DNA of 64,000 nucleotides from Oenanthe sinensis. Lineage: Eukaryota > Streptophyta > Magnoliopsida > Apiales > Apiaceae. Positions 13,003-24,507 of the stretch are shown one piece after another. The position numbers and the translations under genes are program-made. The notes under the pieces were generated by a model, which saw only the letters and a program-made list of their open reading frames with translations, was not told the DNA's origin and searched no databases. Positions within the stretch are counted from its first letter, which is position 1. Each line of letters starts with the position of its first letter. The stretch spans positions 12,984,001 through 13,048,000 of the forward strand of contig JAPMAC010000231.1 in assembly GCA_028671895.1 (NCBI GenBank). The letters run 5' to 3'.

Positions 13003-13697
13003 AGCAGATCCAATCTTCTTCTTTCCCTTCCATTTGCCTTTCCTATTAGCCTTACCTTTGTTATCTACCATCAACATGGCAGCATGTTCAGCCTTTTCAT
13101 GTTGGTTTCAGTAGTTCGTAACATGGCCAACAATTCAGTGGGTGTTTTGTCTATCTCATTCATATTGTAGTTCATAACAAAATGAGTATAGTTGCAGTTC
13201 AAAGATTGCAAGATTAAGTCAATCTGAGCTTCCAAACCAATCGGGAAACCCAAAGTATCAAGATACTCAATATAACCTATCATCTTCAGAACATGTGGTT
13301 CAACAGGTTCACGCTCTCCCTGTTTGCAAGCATACAGTGCTTTGCTCGTGTCGAACCTTTCTTGACGAGCTTGTCCCTCAAACATTCTTTGAAGGTGTTC
13401 AATCATCTCATAAGCATCCATATGCTCATGTTGTTTTTGAAGCTCAACACTCATGGTTGCCAGCATGAGACATGCAATATCATTCACATCATCAATATGC
13501 TTCTGATAAGAATTTTGCTGAACGCGAGTTGCATTCTCAACAGGAGGAGCAGGTGAAGGAATTTCAATGACATGGAGCTTACGCTCTTGCTTGAGGACAA
13601 TCCTCAAATTCCTATACCAATCCAGGAAGTTAGTTCCTGTCAGCTTGTCCTTCTCAAGGGTTGCTCGTACGGAGAAAGTATTTGTATTGTTTGCCAT
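13003..13697 (-). pseudogene. Partial gag of nested copia element
   Basis: The frame runs from the ATG at 13697 for 208 codons and aligns throughout with gag of the 702-4660 element; here the tryptophan-tyrosine junction that is frameshifted there is intact. It shifts frame near 13080: beyond that point the lysine-rich linker that precedes the zinc knuckle can still be read in another frame, up to the deletion junction at about 13002. The zinc knuckle and everything downstream are gone. It could at most make a truncated capsid protein. Confidence 0.88.
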
Positions 13698-15508
13698 TTA
13701 AATATCTACAATGTTTAAAATGCATAAAATAAACATTAGATTGTCTGAGTTATTTATTATGTTCAAATGATTATGATATATTCATAATATATCTCCCACT
13801 ATTTTTATCAAATTAATAGCCCTTACTATTAATTTGAAAAGTATATCCCATAATTCTTTCTAGTGAGCCAAGATCCATATTTCGTCATGTCCTAAGTCAA
13901 TCACTGGAAGTCCTTAAAAAATGATTATTTAGGTAGACAACAGTTGTCAATTATATCATATATAATTCTTGGATAGTTTGGTGAACAACGATTGATCTTA
14001 TCTATCTAATAGACTTTTAACCAAACTCTATGCTTCTAAGTTCATAATGGTTGAATATAACCGTTTATTTTCACCTTATTATGACGACTCAGTTAAATTA
14101 GACCCAATGATACAACGGCTGAATATAACCGTTTATATTCGTCGCATCTCACCACGATAGATAGGAGTCCCCTGCCATTGACAGTCGTTCCCCTAATCGA
14201 TCTAGGATTCGATGAGTGTTCATTCATTAGAAAGCATCCGAGTAAAACTTAATATTTTGTTAAGGGGTTTAGAAAATTTATAACGATCATGATCACATCA
14301 TAAAGAGATCCTCAATTTTTCCTTGAACCAAATATTTCAAATTGACATCTTAAATTGTTCATTTCCCAGGTAGATGGAGGATACCAGTGGTCACACTTAA
14401 AACCCATCAGCCTTACGAATACGCATATCCGTTTTTGTCAGAAAATCCCAGTTATAGATATCAAAAATCAATATTTAATTCCGTGTTTTAAAAATCCATA
14501 TTTTATAAACACAAGAATCTCATGATCGTTTGTTAATTTTAAAATCTTGAATCGTTAAAGATTTTATCTTTCTTAAGCAGACATGGCATGGGTGTCGTAT
14601 CTAATACATACATCATTCCAACACATACATATCTACACATGCATTCATATATATATATATGTATTGTGCATAAATTAAACGTGTTTGGTTATGGCCCCAT
14701 CCTATGTGATATTTCCAAGCTAATGGAATTATCAAGGTCAATCTATAGTGGTTTCAAATACTACACTATTACATGTCTTTATCTTCTTCATTGCTCCATC
14801 ATTTGGATTGCCTCCTAGCTTCCTTTCTTCCAAGTCTCCATTGAACAATTACATTGAATAATAAATAAATATATTCTAATGAAATTACAAGAAGAACTCG
14901 AATGACATTCGAGATTAACAATTATAATGAATAAACGACATGCAAGTCGTATTTAGAAACCAAAACCATTATCCTATGGGTCTTTAGGCCATAACCATCC
15001 ACCATGTTATCACATAACACATGTAATATATCTCATATTATATAAACATATCATATAATCATATATAATAAATTTCAAAATTTCAGAAAATCAAATAAAT
15101 TTTAGAAAATAATAAATCGCCGTTTCGGGGCCTGTAACGTCGTCAAACGGCTTACCGACGCGAAGCTGACTAAGTCAGTATTTCTCAGTGACATGATTCC
15201 AGTCAGAAAACACATATCGTTTGTGAAAATTGGACACTGGACACAGATTTCAGAAAATCTACCGAAGCCGTTTCAGAATTCGTATCGAATACGATTTCCA
15301 TAACAAGAACAAACATGTATCATATACATACAACAATACACACAATCATCCCATGATTATACAACACATGAATATCATATATTCAAAATCATATAAAACA
15401 TATATATCAATATATAGTCATGGCATATCATATATATGTTTACATACATCGAAAAACTGTTAAACACATAACCAAATCATCCCATTATACACGTAGCTCT
15501 GATGCCAT
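13698..15508 (-). other. Leader and packaging region of nested element
   Basis: Non-coding. The part from 13698 to 14407 is the reverse complement of 1-701 at high identity; the part from 14408 to 15490 supplies the leader segment missing from the left end of this window. No gene is visible in it. Confidence 0.8.
15491..15507 (-). other. Primer binding site, tRNA-iMet type
   Basis: On the minus strand it reads TGGCATCAGAGCTACGT, one base off the usual TGGTATCAGAGC complement of the initiator tRNA-Met 3' end, next to the 5' LTR. Confidence 0.8.
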
Positions 15509-17100
15509 TGAAGGGTTTCGGGCATGAAAACGCAGCGGAATTAACGTAAAAACAAAAAAAATCGAAACCCAATCGCAGGATCCATGTATAACGTTGGATG
15601 ATTATGGTGAAAAAGTATGTACCTTAACAAAGCTTTCGTATGCTGTTTAATGGAGGTCCAGAAAGATGAATCACAGCAGTCCTTTGTTGCAAAGATTTGC
15701 TCTCTAAAGAAGTCCACATGAACGCCCGATCGTCCTACGATCACCGGAGTCGGTACTAGCCGAATTGTTTGCCTCTCTTTCTCTCTTTCTCTAGCCTCTC
15801 TTGATGTTGAGCAGCTAGGGTTTTTCTCTAAAAACGAAATTTGATGATTTTAAACCCTAATACTATACATCATTATGTATATATAGGGGAGAGAGAGATT
15901 TTGGGCCTAACCCTAATCCATGTGGTTTCCAAAACCCATTATGACTTTGGGTTATTATTATTATTAAATCTGAATTCTAATATAATTAATCAAGTCCCAC
16001 TTAATTAATTCAATAATTAAATTCGAATAATAATAATACTTATTAAATCGGAATTCTAATATAATTAATCAAGTCCCACTTAATTAATTCAATAATTAAA
16101 TTCGAATAAACAATAATATATTTAAATTCGTAATTTAAATAAACCTCCGTTTTGACGTTCTTTGTGTGTGACCCTTTAGGTTATTATTACATTGGCAATA
16201 ATTTTATTATCTAATAATAAAATTATAAACAATGAGCGGCATCTAGTAATACATCATTGCTACCCAAGTAACAATAATAATTGGTGATTCAATTAAACCT
16301 TTCGTGAATAATGTTCCATGTAATATAATCCCTTTAACCTTATATTATAGATCAAACTCGAGGCATGTATAGTGTCATCCTCTTCAACGTTTAATCTCGG
16401 TTTCCTTGATCAATGAGTAAACTATTTAAACAAATCAATATTTGAGCATGTCCATGCATTTCATAGTCTCACTCAATCAAGAGGCCAATAATATCACTCC
16501 TAGAATTGGAGGGTTAAATCCTATATCTATCATTCATATTCCTCATACGATTCATAGCATACCCAATGTACACCTTTATCATTACCCGGTTAAAGGTAAC
16601 TTTGAGTGTAATCAAAGTATATTAATTCTCGTATAGAAATATAATGATTTCAAATCAGAGGATCATTACATCATTATCACAGTGAGATTTCTTATGACAC
16701 TTATTAACATGTAGAATCTCACGGCGGGTCTTTCCAGTGTCATGTATTGATACATACACTTATGTTTTTGACTTTAGTATCACCATACCTATGACCAATG
16801 AGATGTGGTCATCCGTCAACAAACATACTAGTCTTATTGCATTATTATTGTCCTTAAATAATAATACTTGACTAGGGAATTTTAAGAATAAAATACTATT
16901 CATATAATCTCATTTTTAAGTCACATACTTAAAGATATATATTACGTATTAATATTTCAAGGACATTTATTATCCTTTCAATTTATAACGCAGTAAATAA
17001 AGACATAATAAATAATAATTAAATAATCACATAAAACAGAATCCTTAATTGTTTTCAATAAAACATTAAAAGTATTGTCTTTAGGACACCAATACTAACA
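15509..17100 (-). repeat. 5' LTR of nested element (1592 bp)
   Basis: Plus-strand ends are TGAAGGG and ACTAACA. Bounded by the primer site on the left and by the CTTTC duplication on the right. It shares U3 wording with the family A LTR but is clearly diverged from it. Confidence 0.92.
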
Positions 17101-17105
17101 CTTTC
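17101..17105. repeat. Target site duplication CTTTC (right)
   Basis: Identical to 11570-11574. Confidence 0.9.
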
Positions 17106-17240
17106 AGCATCAACAATCTCCCCATATGCAAATCCATGCACTGGATCATTGAATGTGGTATGCGTACTAGCAGCTATCTAAGCATCAACCGACTCCCCAT
17201 ATGCAAATCCATGCACTGGATCGTTGACGGTGATATGCCT
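17106..17240 (-). pseudogene. Tandemly duplicated peptide motif, decayed
   Basis: Two DNA copies about 75 bp apart (17107-17164 and 17182-17238) translate on the minus strand to the repeated peptide NDPVHGFAYGE followed by VDA, separated by one in-frame TAG. The substitutions between copies fall largely outside the shared peptide, which suggests it was once under coding constraint. It continues toward the 11339-11545 frame across the nested insertion. Family unknown. Confidence 0.45.
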
Positions 17241-19680
17241 TTAAGTTTTGAGCGATCCTTGTATTCCATAATTTGAATTCCTGGGAGAGTAGACGTGTAC
17301 AAACATCACTCTCAATCACCTGTGAAGATGAATTAACTCACTATTTTCAGTCATGGGAAACTGTTAGTGATTGCCTCTCAACATCAACAGATTGCTCTGC
17401 GGATGTGAAATCCCGTTAGGGAACTAGGACTGTTCCTCCTAGGAAGGTTGACAAGTATTCTAATATATGGCAAGAAATCCAAGTTTCCCTCAAATGCCTA
17501 TGAAGGTGGCTCAATAACTTCATTCACCATGAATGGTAAACAAAGAAGTTTAGGGGTTTTACCTATACCTCGCAATGTGCACTTCTTGCAATGTGTCCTC
17601 ACAATTGTTAGTGCCAAGAGAGGCTAGGGAACTGTTAGGTCCTATAACATCCCTTAGAAGCAAAAACTTAAGGATTACCATCAGCGTGAATGCTTTTGGT
17701 GTGGTTGACTCATTACAAGGTGCTCTGGCTGACGAGCGAATTTTCAATGAAATCACCCTGTTGAGAGAGTTCATTCAGAAACGGTTGAATTTCCTTTTCA
17801 GCTCTGCATCCTTTTGAGAGAATACAGATGAGCTACAGATACCTCAATTTGTATACTTCTTTCCTTCTCGAGAGGTAGAGCTGTGGGTACACTTCCGACA
17901 CATCCTTTGCTGCAATTAATGCAGTTTCTCCCTTAACAACCGCTAATCTACTTAAGTTCCTTATATCACCAAGGGTTGAAAGTTTGAATTAGAATGATAG
18001 TGTTTGGTACTAAGGCCTTGGTTAGAAATTGATGGATTATTCAACTTCTTGACCTTCCCCTATAGCCACTAAGGCCAAGCCATTACGGCTAAATAGATAG
18101 AGTTGATCAGAGCTATATAAAATTTGGTAGAGTATGATTAAACTTATTCTCTATTCCTTCTCAGAAATATAGCATCGGAGCAATGTGTCCTCAAGAAACA
18201 ATGCACCAGAGCTAAAATGTGGGAATTAATAAAGAATAGGTAAAAGAATATTAAGCCAAATTTCATAAACTCACAATTTTTGAAAAAAAAATTAACAGAT
18301 TAACAAAAGTGTTCTTTTGAATTTCTCTTAGACAAATATCCAATTGAAATTCAACTCTTTTAACAAAAACATTTTGATTAATAACTCAAATCTATTTCAT
18401 CTTGCTCACTGTATGTTTTCAGAAATTGTTTTGTAATTCATTCTTATCTGATATTATCTCCGACTTAAAACATAAATCATTTAAAAAAAGATTGAATGAA
18501 TGCTTTAGTCATACAGTCCAAGGAACTAATCCCAAAGCAAACAACCATTGTTTTAATACTATAGGTCAATGTGAAACTGACATTAACAAGAGTTTTGAAA
18601 AACGTTTTACCAATGGTTGATACCTCAAGATCAAAACAATTTACTCAAATAAAATAGCCTGATACTATGAAACCTAAGTTACAAGTTATCAAGTAACTTT
18701 ATTTAAGCAAATTATGGAGAGAAAACATTTAGAGAGAGAGAGAGGATATATGATTTTGAAATAGAAAGATAATCCTCAAGAAATGTTCTCTTTCAAAGGG
18801 AGTTTTTTTTTAAAAAAAAACTTTTAGTGGCTTTTCATTCTCTGGCAAATGAATGCATGTTTAGATAAAATATTTTTTACAAGAAATAGACAAGAAATTT
18901 CTTTATGCATTCAAGTTCTAAAGAATGAAAAACATATGTTAATACTAATGAATTATCAAAGATATGAATGACAAGACATTCAAAAGTACTAACATCATTC
19001 AATCATTTTGTAATAAAATGCATCTTACTACAAAATAATCAAGCACATAAGATACTTACATTATGCTAGACAATTACCATTTGTCGCTTGAAACAAACAC
19101 ATATTGCAATATAGATCATGGTAATTCTAAAGCATAAAACATAAGCATCCGCTAAACATTGAACATATATTGACCGAATGACAGCATTTAACTTCTTACA
19201 CTACATCTCAACAATTATCACATAAGCATATTGAAAATACTCATGTCAATCAGAATGTATGTAAGCTCGAGGTACTAGTTGCATCAGAGATCAAATACCT
19301 TTAAATATTAATGCTAAAATTTATGATCTTTGAAAACCCCTCGCGATGTAGTAAATTACTTTCGATATCAGTGTTTTTTTTTGAAATAATCTTTTTGCCA
19401 CTTAGTGCAGAAATTCTAAGTGACATCACTAATATCAAAAGAATGATAACTAATATTAATGAATTTTGCAAAAGACATGAATTACATCACTTAAACTACA
19501 TATTAAGTGGTTCTATTAATATTAGCATTAAATAATTAGAAGTAAATAAAATTACAATTAATTAATATATACAAATACTTATGCTGAAACATTTGATACA
19601 TATAGCATGAATAACATGACAGCACAAAGTACGAGGTCCTGGATATAAATTGACTATACAAAGAGATGCTACATTGTTAG

Positions 19681-19780
19681 GTCCCTAGGTCCCGGGTGAT
19701 CATAGGTAATCTCATACCGATAATATTGGGTCCCGGCTGGTCACAAGCCAAACATTAATCAGTTCCTAGAGATCGTAGAC
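19681..19780 (-). repeat. Internal LTR-end-like fragment
   Basis: Plus-strand pieces ATTGGGTCCCGG (19725-19736) and AGAGATCGTAGA (19768-19779) correspond to the first 25 bases of the element's own LTR at 8254 and 24508, but interrupted by about 30 bases. It looks like a broken copy of an LTR terminus inside the element. Confidence 0.35.
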
Positions 19781-22501
19781 ATCTAAATAGCATGAACACT
19801 CTCTATAAACTTTACATTTAAATAAATCAATATTAGACTAGAGTGACATACCTTAGTCAATAGAGCTTTTACTGGTGTATGATCGTTGAATGAACAATTA
19901 CTCCTCTTTGTCCGAGAGATCGAACGTTTACTCCTTTCGAGATCGAACGTTTACTCCATTTGGACAGGAATAACTTTTCAGCTACCAGTTAACATTGTTC
20001 CTCGAAACAATACCACGGTCATCCAGACGGAAACTGCATTACCTTCAACACCCAAATATTTCCTTGTAGATATTGGTCTTGGCAGCAGCTTCACTAAACT
20101 TAGCACTCTAGAAACCAGTAGTCTTGACACTAGCAGAGTAGAACTTAAAAAAAACTCTGAACTACCCTTCAGCTTCTGTATCAATACCAAGTCTTCATGT
20201 GGATTGATTCCTTGTGCTAAGTGTATCTGCCTCTGGTTCAATTGAGTTAGTTCCTTGATTCAAACCTTACTGAATCTTGATTAGTTAGTGCATCTTCAGT
20301 CTTCATTGAATTCACTCAGAAAATCCAATGAAATACTCTTATACATGCACGGCACTACCAATCACTACTTTACTACCCAGATTCATCAAGAACTGACTCT
20401 AGGAATGTTGTTACACAAAACCCTTTGTCATTACAGATGTGTCCGTAATGTTTCTTTAGATATTCAGTGGGTAGAGTAGACTTCTTCAAATATGATTGAG
20501 ATCATCTTGCATTATCTTTAAATTGACAATTTCCTTTCTAATATGCAATCACTCAATCTGGATCACTCAGTGTTCCTAAGAATCTCAACTCTTACTCAAT
20601 GAGCACTGCTAGCCTTTGAACATCAAACACGACTAGTTGATCCAACTTACTGATGCTCCCCCTGTGATGCTGCTTGCAGCTTTTCTTCATCTGGTGTCAT
20701 ATGATCTTGAGCCCTAAACAAGATGTCAACCTTTAGAAATTCAGAGCTAAAATCAAATGAATGCTAGGGAGCTTGATGATGATGTTCACTGGATCTAGAT
20801 CATCTTAAATCAATCACAGACTCTGTGTAAGCTCTTAACTCCAAATAAGATAGCCTTCCATCACACCATGTGACTTCAGGCATGATTAATCTTACTTGAT
20901 GTCTTCTCTTTACATTTGTTGATTAGACTTGCTGTGTCAACTGATTCAGCCGTAGTGAATAGGAAACCTTAACTCTATCCATTATCCTTGTAATTCCACT
21001 CAAGGTCTGGATTTCCCTATCAATTCCTCCATTTGGTCATGAAGTCCGGAAATTGAACTTTACTCTAGAATACTCCTTTCAGTGCAGACATAACATAGAA
21101 CTTCGTTCATCAACAAATTCCATTACCTGCCCTCAAAGAGTTCTTACAGCAATCTGCCTAATCCTTTAAATGTGATTAATCACTGAGATGCTTCATCTAT
21201 CGAATGCACGAACAAACACCAAAACTAAACAGGGTAGCCTTTGACTTGACTTCCCTTCAACTGACATACTTCATTAATGTCCTTCTTAAAAGAATTTCAT
21301 TAGAAGTAGTCCTTTCTCACCAACTTCATCTTTACTGTCGAATCCGTTATCTTGATAAACCAGGTATTAGATGATAAACCAAGTGTGAGAGCATCACTTG
21401 TTGTTGCAGCTAACTCCATTCTGATAAACTTCAACGAATAGTTGACTTCATCATAAGCATTACATTTCGTGTCAGCAATAACCTCACTTCCAGTAGAGTG
21501 AGCTTCTATTTCTCTTGATCCCGATCAATACTGTTCATCCTCGAACTGATATTAGGAAACCCTTCGCAAAGAATTCCCTAGGTCTTCCTTAATATTGTGC
21601 TTCAGATCATTCAAGAAAAATAGGTAACCTTGCTTAACTATTTGAATACGAAAGCAAAAGTAGTTACATGCCTCAAACATGAAAATGTCAGAGATATATA
21701 ACTTGTACATGTTGAAAGATACTCTGCATTCACAAATGATTAAGACACGTGGTCCTCAATTTTGATTGAGTCCAAGGGTTAGAGATATTTCTAAACATAG
21801 TTAACAACAAAGCATTCAAGTTCAACATGCTCATTCTTATCTGACTGATCACTCCTCATCTATATCAACCTCAACAAGTAGTCTTGGCTATGAGCTCAGT
21901 GATCCCAACCTAACTTAAGGTGGACTAGCAGTCTATAAGAATCATGTCATACATATATGTAGTCATAGAAGAATTAATCACTCAGATTCCTAATTCTTCT
22001 AAATCACCTTTGTTGTTCACTTTAACATTATATTATCTCTAATTACCTGAGTCAATTTATATTTAAAAATTTAATTCATGGTTTATTATACTGACCCCTA
22101 GGCAATTCCCAAATTAGAAACAAACTCATCTTAACAAGCACATGATCAGATATAGCATTTAATACAACCATGCGAGTATAAACAGATTATAGACAATGTA
22201 AACATCAAGGCACTTAGCATGCAACAAATACTCTTTCTGGTAAATGTACCCCTACAAATACCTAAGACTCTATATGCTAACATGATCAATTATCGTAAAG
22301 CAAGCATTAAATCACACAAGATCTAATCATTAAGTCAAATACTGATAAACAAGCAACACTAACAAACTAGCATAAGTTATCTAATTTATATATAAATCAA
22401 GGTGAGACATGCATTACATCAAACTTATAATATAATGCAGTTCAGCACTTAATACTCTATAATTGAATCAAACAAGTATAAACTAGTTAGAAAGTATACC
22501 T

Positions 22502-22681
22502 GAGCGATGCTTAGCATTCCATTTTGAGTGATAATCAATTGATCCAAATCAATTTCCATTCTACTGACACTCATGGAAGTATCATTGCATTTGACCTCAA
22601 TAACAAATGATGTTCCTGCTTCAACCCAAACTGATACCTGATTGTTCTGCTTAAAGACCCCGACATAGAATGTCTCATGTT
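22502..22681 (-). other. Open segment of about 59 codons ending at a donor-like CAG/GTATAC
   Basis: On the minus strand this segment is open from 22678 to 22502 and has normal-looking amino-acid composition, and at its left edge there is CAG followed by GTATAC, a plausible splice donor, then AT-rich sequence. It could be a captured exon or chance. No homology is recognised. Confidence 0.2.
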
Positions 22682-24104
22682 CTGCTTGAAAAGATCACTC
22701 TTCTTTGTATGTGTAGCAATAACCCCTTGATTATCATATTTCAGTGATAATCAAACCTTGTGTATTTCTGCCACTGATGTCCTTTAACCAAATCTTCAAT
22801 TATTGTTTTGGTTCTTTGACCGATAAACTGAATTCCTTTCCAAAATCCCGAATTCTTTAGATATTGATTCGAAAACCACTGATCGAAGACTCTTCCCTAA
22901 ATGAACTAATCCCCTTTCAATAACTAAATGATCCACTGAGTAGACTGATGTATAAATACATCTCCAATGGTAAGATCAGGTCAAAACTCCATTAGAATGT
23001 TCTTCAGTCAGTTCGTTTGTCCTCAACGAACGAAGAATCAACTCCTGTTGTTTCGTTTAATAAAACATTTTGTCCAAACAGAAGTATTTAATTTTTTAGG
23101 AATTTAAATAATCAAAATAAATTGAAAATGCATTTTTTTATAAGTAATAATAAATTTCTCAATTTCAAATTATAAATAAAATAATTCAAAAAGAAAGTTT
23201 TGATATAGAGATAACAAATTTTTCAAGGTATATTAAATAATCCTGAAAAATAAATTATTTCAAATCAAAATTAATTTTCAAAGAATTTTATAGAATTTAT
23301 AATCCAAAACAGTTTTAATTATAATTAAAATAAAACAGATTGAAAATATAAGTTTGATATAAAAGTAATAAATTTTCAAGTCATCTAAGATATTCTTGAA
23401 AATAAATTATTTCAACCAAAATGATTTACCAAAGAGTTTTATGAGATTTATAATTAAAACTTCCAACCTTAAATTATAATTAAAATAAAATAACTCGAAA
23501 ACATAATTTTGAAATAGAAATACTAAATTTTCAAAACATTTAAAATGTTTATGAAAATAAATTATTTCAATCCAAAAAAATATTTTCCAAAGAGTTTTAT
23601 AAAATTTGTAATTAAAGTTTTATGAAAAATAAATTATTAAACCTCAAAAATAATTCTCAAAATACTTTTAAGAATATTAAACTCAAAAAGAAATTAAATT
23701 GGATTTTAAGATTAATTTTAGTTTTCAAGTTAATAAAATTCTTAACTAAGAATATAAAAATATAAAATATTTGACTCTAAAATTTAAAAGAAAATAAAAT
23801 ATTTTCCAAGATGTAAAATAAACTTGAAAAATAAATTATTTAAATTTAAAAATTATTTCCAAAATATTTTAAATAATTAAATTCAAATTTAATTATTAAA
23901 CTAAAAATAATTTGAGAGAAAAACAATTTTTGTTTTAAATAAAAGATAAGCTATGTAGCCATGTGTCATGTAGAAACAGTCTTCTAAGTAGAAATTCTAC
24001 ATAGGAATTTCTACATAGATTCTATCTCGAACATCAAGTAGAACTTCTACATAGGAATGTTCTACATAGATTCCATCTCGAAATTCCTATCTCGAAATTT
24101 CTAT

Positions 24105-24236
24105 CCCGAACATCAACTCGAACATCAACTCGAACATCAAGTCGAATATCAACTCGAACATCAACTCGAACATCAACTCGAACATCAACTCGAACATCAA
24201 CTCGAACATCAAGTAGAACATCAAGTAGAACTTCTA
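24105..24236. repeat. 12-bp minisatellite, about 10 copies
   Basis: Tandem units of CTCGAACATCAA, with GTCGAATATCAA and GTAGAACATCAA variants at the edges. Both sides carry further short repeats of the type GTAGAAATTCTAC and GGAATTTCTACATAG (23985-24330). It lies in the untranslated leader, about 270 bp inside the 5' LTR of the 17.7-kb element. Confidence 0.9.
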
Positions 24237-24490
24237 CATAGGAATTTCTACTTCCAGAATTTCTACTTGGCTCTAAGTAGAAACTTATCTAGAATTTCTA
24301 GATAGGAATTTCTACACAGGTTCCCTAGAAAGTGCTTAGAGAAATTTTGGGCTTCAACAATTAACGAAACACCTACTGCTTCCTTTCTGGATGACCAGTT
24401 AACCAAAATAAATAATAATAATAATTTTTTTTACCCTCTTTAATCTCAAAAAAAATAAAAATAGAACCAATCGATTTGTATGTCAATCGA

Positions 24491-24505
24491 GTAGCTCTGA
24501 TACCA
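24491..24505 (-). other. Primer binding site, tRNA-iMet type
   Basis: The minus strand reads TGGTATCAGAGCTAC, the standard complement of the initiator tRNA-Met 3' end, two bases from the LTR. Confidence 0.88.
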
Positions 24506-24507
24506 AT

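Larger units (their letters stand above)
11575..17100 (-). mobile_element. Nested copia element, family A relative, large internal deletion
   Basis: Flanked by a perfect CTTTC duplication. Read on the minus strand it has a full 5' LTR (15509-17100), primer site, leader, and the first half of gag, then jumps straight into the interior of its 3' LTR near 13002. The deletion removed the end of gag, all of pol, the polypurine tract and about 165 bp of the LTR start. The leader and gag are close to those of the element at 1-4660, but the LTR differs, so this is a sister subfamily. Confidence 0.92.
17241..24486 (-). other. Internal region of the 17.7-kb element, no intact gene
   Basis: About 7.2 kb without a convincing gene on either strand. 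The stretch 17250-22900 has near-normal base composition with scattered short open segments on the minus strand (for example 19978-20241, 87 codons, not recognised). From 23040 to 23940 it is very AT-rich. The last 500 bases before the primer site are rich in short repeats (see 24105-24236). Confidence 0.6.

Noticed and set aside
12511..16636. Two nearly identical 64-codon plus-strand frames (12511 and 16442)
   Set aside because: They are antisense frames in the two LTR copies of the nested element.
19886..20245. 119-codon plus-strand frame
   Set aside because: It is antisense to the element, overlaps an equally unsupported 87-codon minus frame, and shows no domain.
24057..24305. Plus-strand frame of 82 codons with HQLEHQLEHQ repeats
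   Set aside because: It is the translation of the 12-bp minisatellite; a period divisible by three keeps it open, and there is no sign of a gene.
24491..24505. tRNA gene from the TGGTATCAGAGC matches
   Set aside because: These are primer binding sites complementary to a tRNA end; no cloverleaf surrounds them.
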